This document shows, in pieces, positions 7,801 to 9,025 of a stretch of 9,025 nt of DNA. The notes under the pieces are model-generated. The model saw nothing but the letters and a program-made list of their open reading frames with translations. It searched no databases and had not been told where the DNA came from. The first letter of the stretch is position 1. Each line of letters starts with the position of its first letter. Origin of the DNA: DATJHM01 sp035493895 (GTDB taxonomy: Bacteria; Chloroflexota; Ktedonobacteria; Ktedonobacterales; Ktedonobacteraceae); assembly GCA_035493895.1 (NCBI GenBank), contig DATJHM010000343.1, positions 1 to 9,025 of the forward strand, read 5' to 3'. Position numbers and translations under genes: made by a program.

Positions 7801-9025
7801 TGCGTTGCGTCCCCCGGTATTTTTCCCACCATACTTTGTATGTTTCCGTGTAACGAATATTGGTGGATAGCAATTGGAGTAGCGGCGTCCAGACCTCTAT
7901 CCTGGAAGCATTTCCGTCGATATAGAGCTCCAGACCCTGGTGCCAGATGTGAAGCGTGGCCTGCTGGTCCAGACGTATTGTCTGGACCAGTTGATTGGCA
8001 ATATTCACGGCCAGAGGAATGAAGGCGTTTTTCAGCTCTTGCTTCGTACGCAAAATATACTGTTTGATATGCTGTACAAAAGTCCAGAGCAGTTCTCGTG
8101 GTGGTATTGTATTGTTTGTATCCCTTAGAAATGATTGCAAAGACTTAGTCAGGTCGAGGCCCTGGTTTCTTTGCCATTGTTTGCTTGCTTCGATCCTTTG
8201 AAAAAAGAGCTCACATACGCTATCAAGCTGCTTTTCATCATAGGGACGTGTCAGTTCGTAGAGCCCTTTGATGAGTGGCTGGCCCTGGCCGGACCACCAG
8301 AGTGGGTCTTGCGCCATCAAGGATATAATGGATTGTTGCACATTATCCTGTGTAAGCACTTCTGCCTCGGCCTGAATGCTGATTAATTTCCCGGCTTCAT
8401 CGATGATTGTGGGCAACTGCTTGTCTGTGCGTAGAGTAGTTATTGCCTGCTCTATTCGTGCTTTGATCTTCTGGTGCAGACCGCTGAGAAGCTCAGAGAC
8501 GGCATTTTTGTCGAGGGTTTCGCTGCGTTGGATATAGTGGCGCAGGAAGTGATCAACCTCTGTGATATCGAGTTCTTCGGCTTTATCCAGCAGCCACGTA
8601 AGCCGGGTTGCGCCTGTAGGCCCTTCAGCAAAACGTTCGCGTACATAGCGTGTATATTTGACCATGAGTTCGGAAGGCGTAAAGGGCGTGTGTTTTTGCG
8701 GATTGTTGCAGTTAAAAGCGAAGCCATAGGTATTATCGGACTGATAGTAGAGTTCGGGCAGGTCCAGAACAGCATTTTCTCGTCCCTTTTTGAGATGGCC
8801 TGTGGGCCAGCTGATGCCGACGATCAGCGGTTTAGCGTCCGTTTCCACGTCGGACTCGAATGTGCTGAACGTCATATTGCGCATACAGGTGAGCGTGCGC
8901 GGCAGGGCGTGCGTCAATCCCCAGATCAGCGTTGCGACCGTCTCGGGGTTGCCGACCAGATAGAGCCGTTTCTTCTCAGTAGAGCGGGCAAGCGTGAGAA
9001 AAGCCAGCAATACCTGCTCAAAGAG
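4859..9025 (-). CDS. GAP1-like giant protein (GTPase-associated protein 1 middle domain plus long helical region), 5' end outside window
   Basis: The frame is open to the right edge, so the N-terminus is missing; 1388 residues are visible and the gene ends in TAG. Residues about 1-135 resemble the GAP1 middle domain: RLYLVGNPETVATLIWGL, an ALPRTL step and the signature MTFSTFE followed by LIVG. GAP1 proteins are partners of GTPases in predicted NTP-dependent conflict systems; this match is from memory of the motif pattern. Residues about 135-1125 are helical, with four degenerate repeats of 90-96 residues marked by W379, W475, W565 and W659. Then come a Pro/Gln-rich linker (about 1128-1182), a coiled coil (about 1183-1228) and a charged C-terminal domain of about 150 residues that I cannot name. 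No membrane segment or nucleotide-binding loop is seen. It is the most upstream visible gene of the cassette; a GTPase gene may precede it. The reading frame is secure; the family call is moderate. Confidence 0.75.
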   Translation of the reverse strand, partial: LFEQVLLAFLTLARSTEKKRLYLVGNPETVATLIWGLTHALPRTLTCMRNMTFSTFESDVETDAKPLIVGISWPTGHLKKGRENAVLDLPELYYQSDNTYGFAFNCNNPQKHTPFTPSELMVKYTRYVRERFAEGPTGATRLTWLLDKAEELDITEVDHFLRHYIQRSETLDKNAVSELLSGLHQKIKARIEQAITTLRTDKQLPTIIDEAGKLISIQAEAEVLTQDNVQQSIISLMAQDPLWWSGQGQPLIKGLYELTRPYDEKQLDSVCELFFQRIEASKQWQRNQGLDLTKSLQSFLRDTNNTIPPRELLWTFVQHIKQYILRTKQELKNAFIPLAVNIANQLVQTIRLDQQATLHIWHQGLELYIDGNASRIEVWTPLLQLLSTNIRYTETYKVWWEKYRGTQRIEQLRQRANTVAESSLSSALSNFASTAAQELVNTLRNTPAQTDTAAVLFWGELFAASAPPQSEPDAWNILLNALGTIPYTTLCDQWYQRSGKTGLKKVANLISQQPESNLQKSFRLFTNQTSSSLREAIRNDQAAELDFRNTILVQVAPHERAPLLWLQLLEELRMIATTPGFIRWWNMQGQKTTHDLRGRVDTRSLSPDLLLSFAQASVNQLVVAINEEALQKQQHYIPTIRHLLQILDAAVPAQDATIWNNLLRILASNHTYRYTDWELRSLLLKTWQTTPSLQTQEAQTNLRLWLEVSWSDLGQFLALGLPADWNSVAIIKALDSYRMFPSTQVHDVVKANPYAFEEVIQTLMKSPAHQLTIIEFFRLLATNNYMHKLRLLDQLVTASSYQKDLVEQLLQAANIKVVRDIVDLLENHCQVLITSYELPRTMLDLLENYLKNFDVGYINADPTQKLLRQLLQRQLTPALQLPTHIYQSVAGWYSIAQFLLQPQATSDSLRALDQNIHNMVQPLPDIQKKLLTTLLPHLVELVASEADLTRVLDNLGRGAERQLLQDMATAAGEKYGQDDPPYRIAVYARTILAEGCRLPSIEKETFINTCFLALFKGTTSQVRDKYLPEPLWSPNLAAEWQKALLFLKFMHAIDEPALFEIARLFQPVYEHYLDEQDLNIVRLATSFVQAYHANDAQTVLQTTSKLKNYYSDLRLTAEQEQRVKQMRQGPTSPIVSGRLAMSTVLNDYPPPNPQVAPHQSYEGQSVQPQGLYATRTTQSEQQQIVATVKERKILLEDLESTIENKRTYLGYRIKKLDYEIAAIERGNTAQQKADPKPKKEERYAIKTTLQSKNNDKFRYDTLEELIDHILFQDEINNQIAQKQINMQFYNGFEEGIHTELVLIYDDMVKSSGWNKPSSTVETITKKTLYMLIKRRHFEAMVYRQQDKKLEVWLKERRSREKDYIHVNYVLARVTPPHHGWRRFLPMDK
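6958..8029 (-). repeat. Four degenerate repeats of about 95 residues in the GAP1-like protein
   Basis: Aligning the translation by eye shows four units. Each has a helix of the type LVxTIR (LVQTIR, LVNTLR, LREAIR, LVVAIN), then W-x-x-LL-x-x-L (VWTPLLQLL, AWNILLNAL, LWLQLLEEL, IWNNLLRIL), then a Trp 18-21 residues later (W399/W400, W494, W584/W585, W677). The leading tryptophans are at 379, 475, 565 and 659, spaced 96, 90 and 94 residues. The repeats are visible in protein only, not in DNA, so they are old. An alpha-solenoid is likely. Confidence 0.5.
7964..7990. repeat. Perfect 11 bp inverted repeat inside the GAP1-like gene
   Basis: CTGGTCCAGAC (7964-7974) and GTCTGGACCAG (7980-7990) are exact reverse complements around a five-base loop. 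They encode LVQ and LDQ at a repeat-unit helix. There is no T-run after it, so a terminator is unlikely. A similar 8 bp pair, CTGGACCA and TGGTCCAG, occurs at 6263-6292 in the same gene. Confidence 0.6.

Noticed and set aside
9008..9010. TTG as the start of the GAP1-like gene
   Set aside because: The frame stays open upstream to the window edge, and the GAP1-M-like segment appears to be entered part-way, so the true start lies outside.
1..9025. CRISPR array, insertion sequence, tRNA or rRNA
   Set aside because: No regularly spaced DNA repeats, no transposase and no recognisable structural RNA were found on either strand.

Overview
The window reads as chromosomal DNA of a filamentous, Ktedonobacter-like member of the Chloroflexota. 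The evidence is the mid-range GC content, a 'GSGGFAEVWLG' type Ser/Thr kinase with a very long Pro/Ala/Asn linker and a membrane tail, and a GAP1-like giant protein. This assignment is inference from protein style, not from a marker gene.

Every supported gene lies on the minus strand, so transcription runs from right to left. In that order the window holds: (1) the 3' part of a very large gene, 9025 to 4859, whose first visible residues look like the middle domain of GTPase-associated protein 1 (GAP1-M). It continues into a long helical region with about four degenerate repeats of roughly 95 residues, a Pro/Gln linker, a coiled coil and an unrecognised C-terminal domain. (2) A two-pass membrane protein with a cytoplasmic tail of about 390 residues, mostly predicted coiled coil, 4765 to 3119. 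(3) A complete Hanks-type Ser/Thr protein kinase with four C-terminal membrane segments, 3002 to 1095. (4) After a 303-base gap containing a strong hairpin, the pyridoxal 5'-phosphate synthase subunit gene pdxS, cut by the left edge of the window.

Genes 1 to 3 are co-oriented with gaps of 93 and 116 bases and plausibly form one functional cassette: a large GAP1-like scaffold, a membrane-anchored coiled-coil protein and a membrane-anchored kinase. GAP1 proteins are known, from comparative genomics, as partners of GTPases in predicted NTP-dependent conflict systems. If that applies here, the GTPase should lie upstream, just beyond the right edge. The cassette is therefore a candidate membrane-associated signalling or defence system; no function can be proven from this window. 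pdxS is a housekeeping vitamin B6 gene, separated by the hairpin and probably an independent transcription unit.

The gaps hold several structures: a 9 to 12 bp hairpin with a T-run between the kinase and pdxS, a perfect 10 bp hairpin between the membrane protein and the kinase, and a TATAAT box bracketed by a 7 bp inverted repeat in front of the membrane-protein gene. I see no tRNA, rRNA, CRISPR array, insertion sequence or attachment site.
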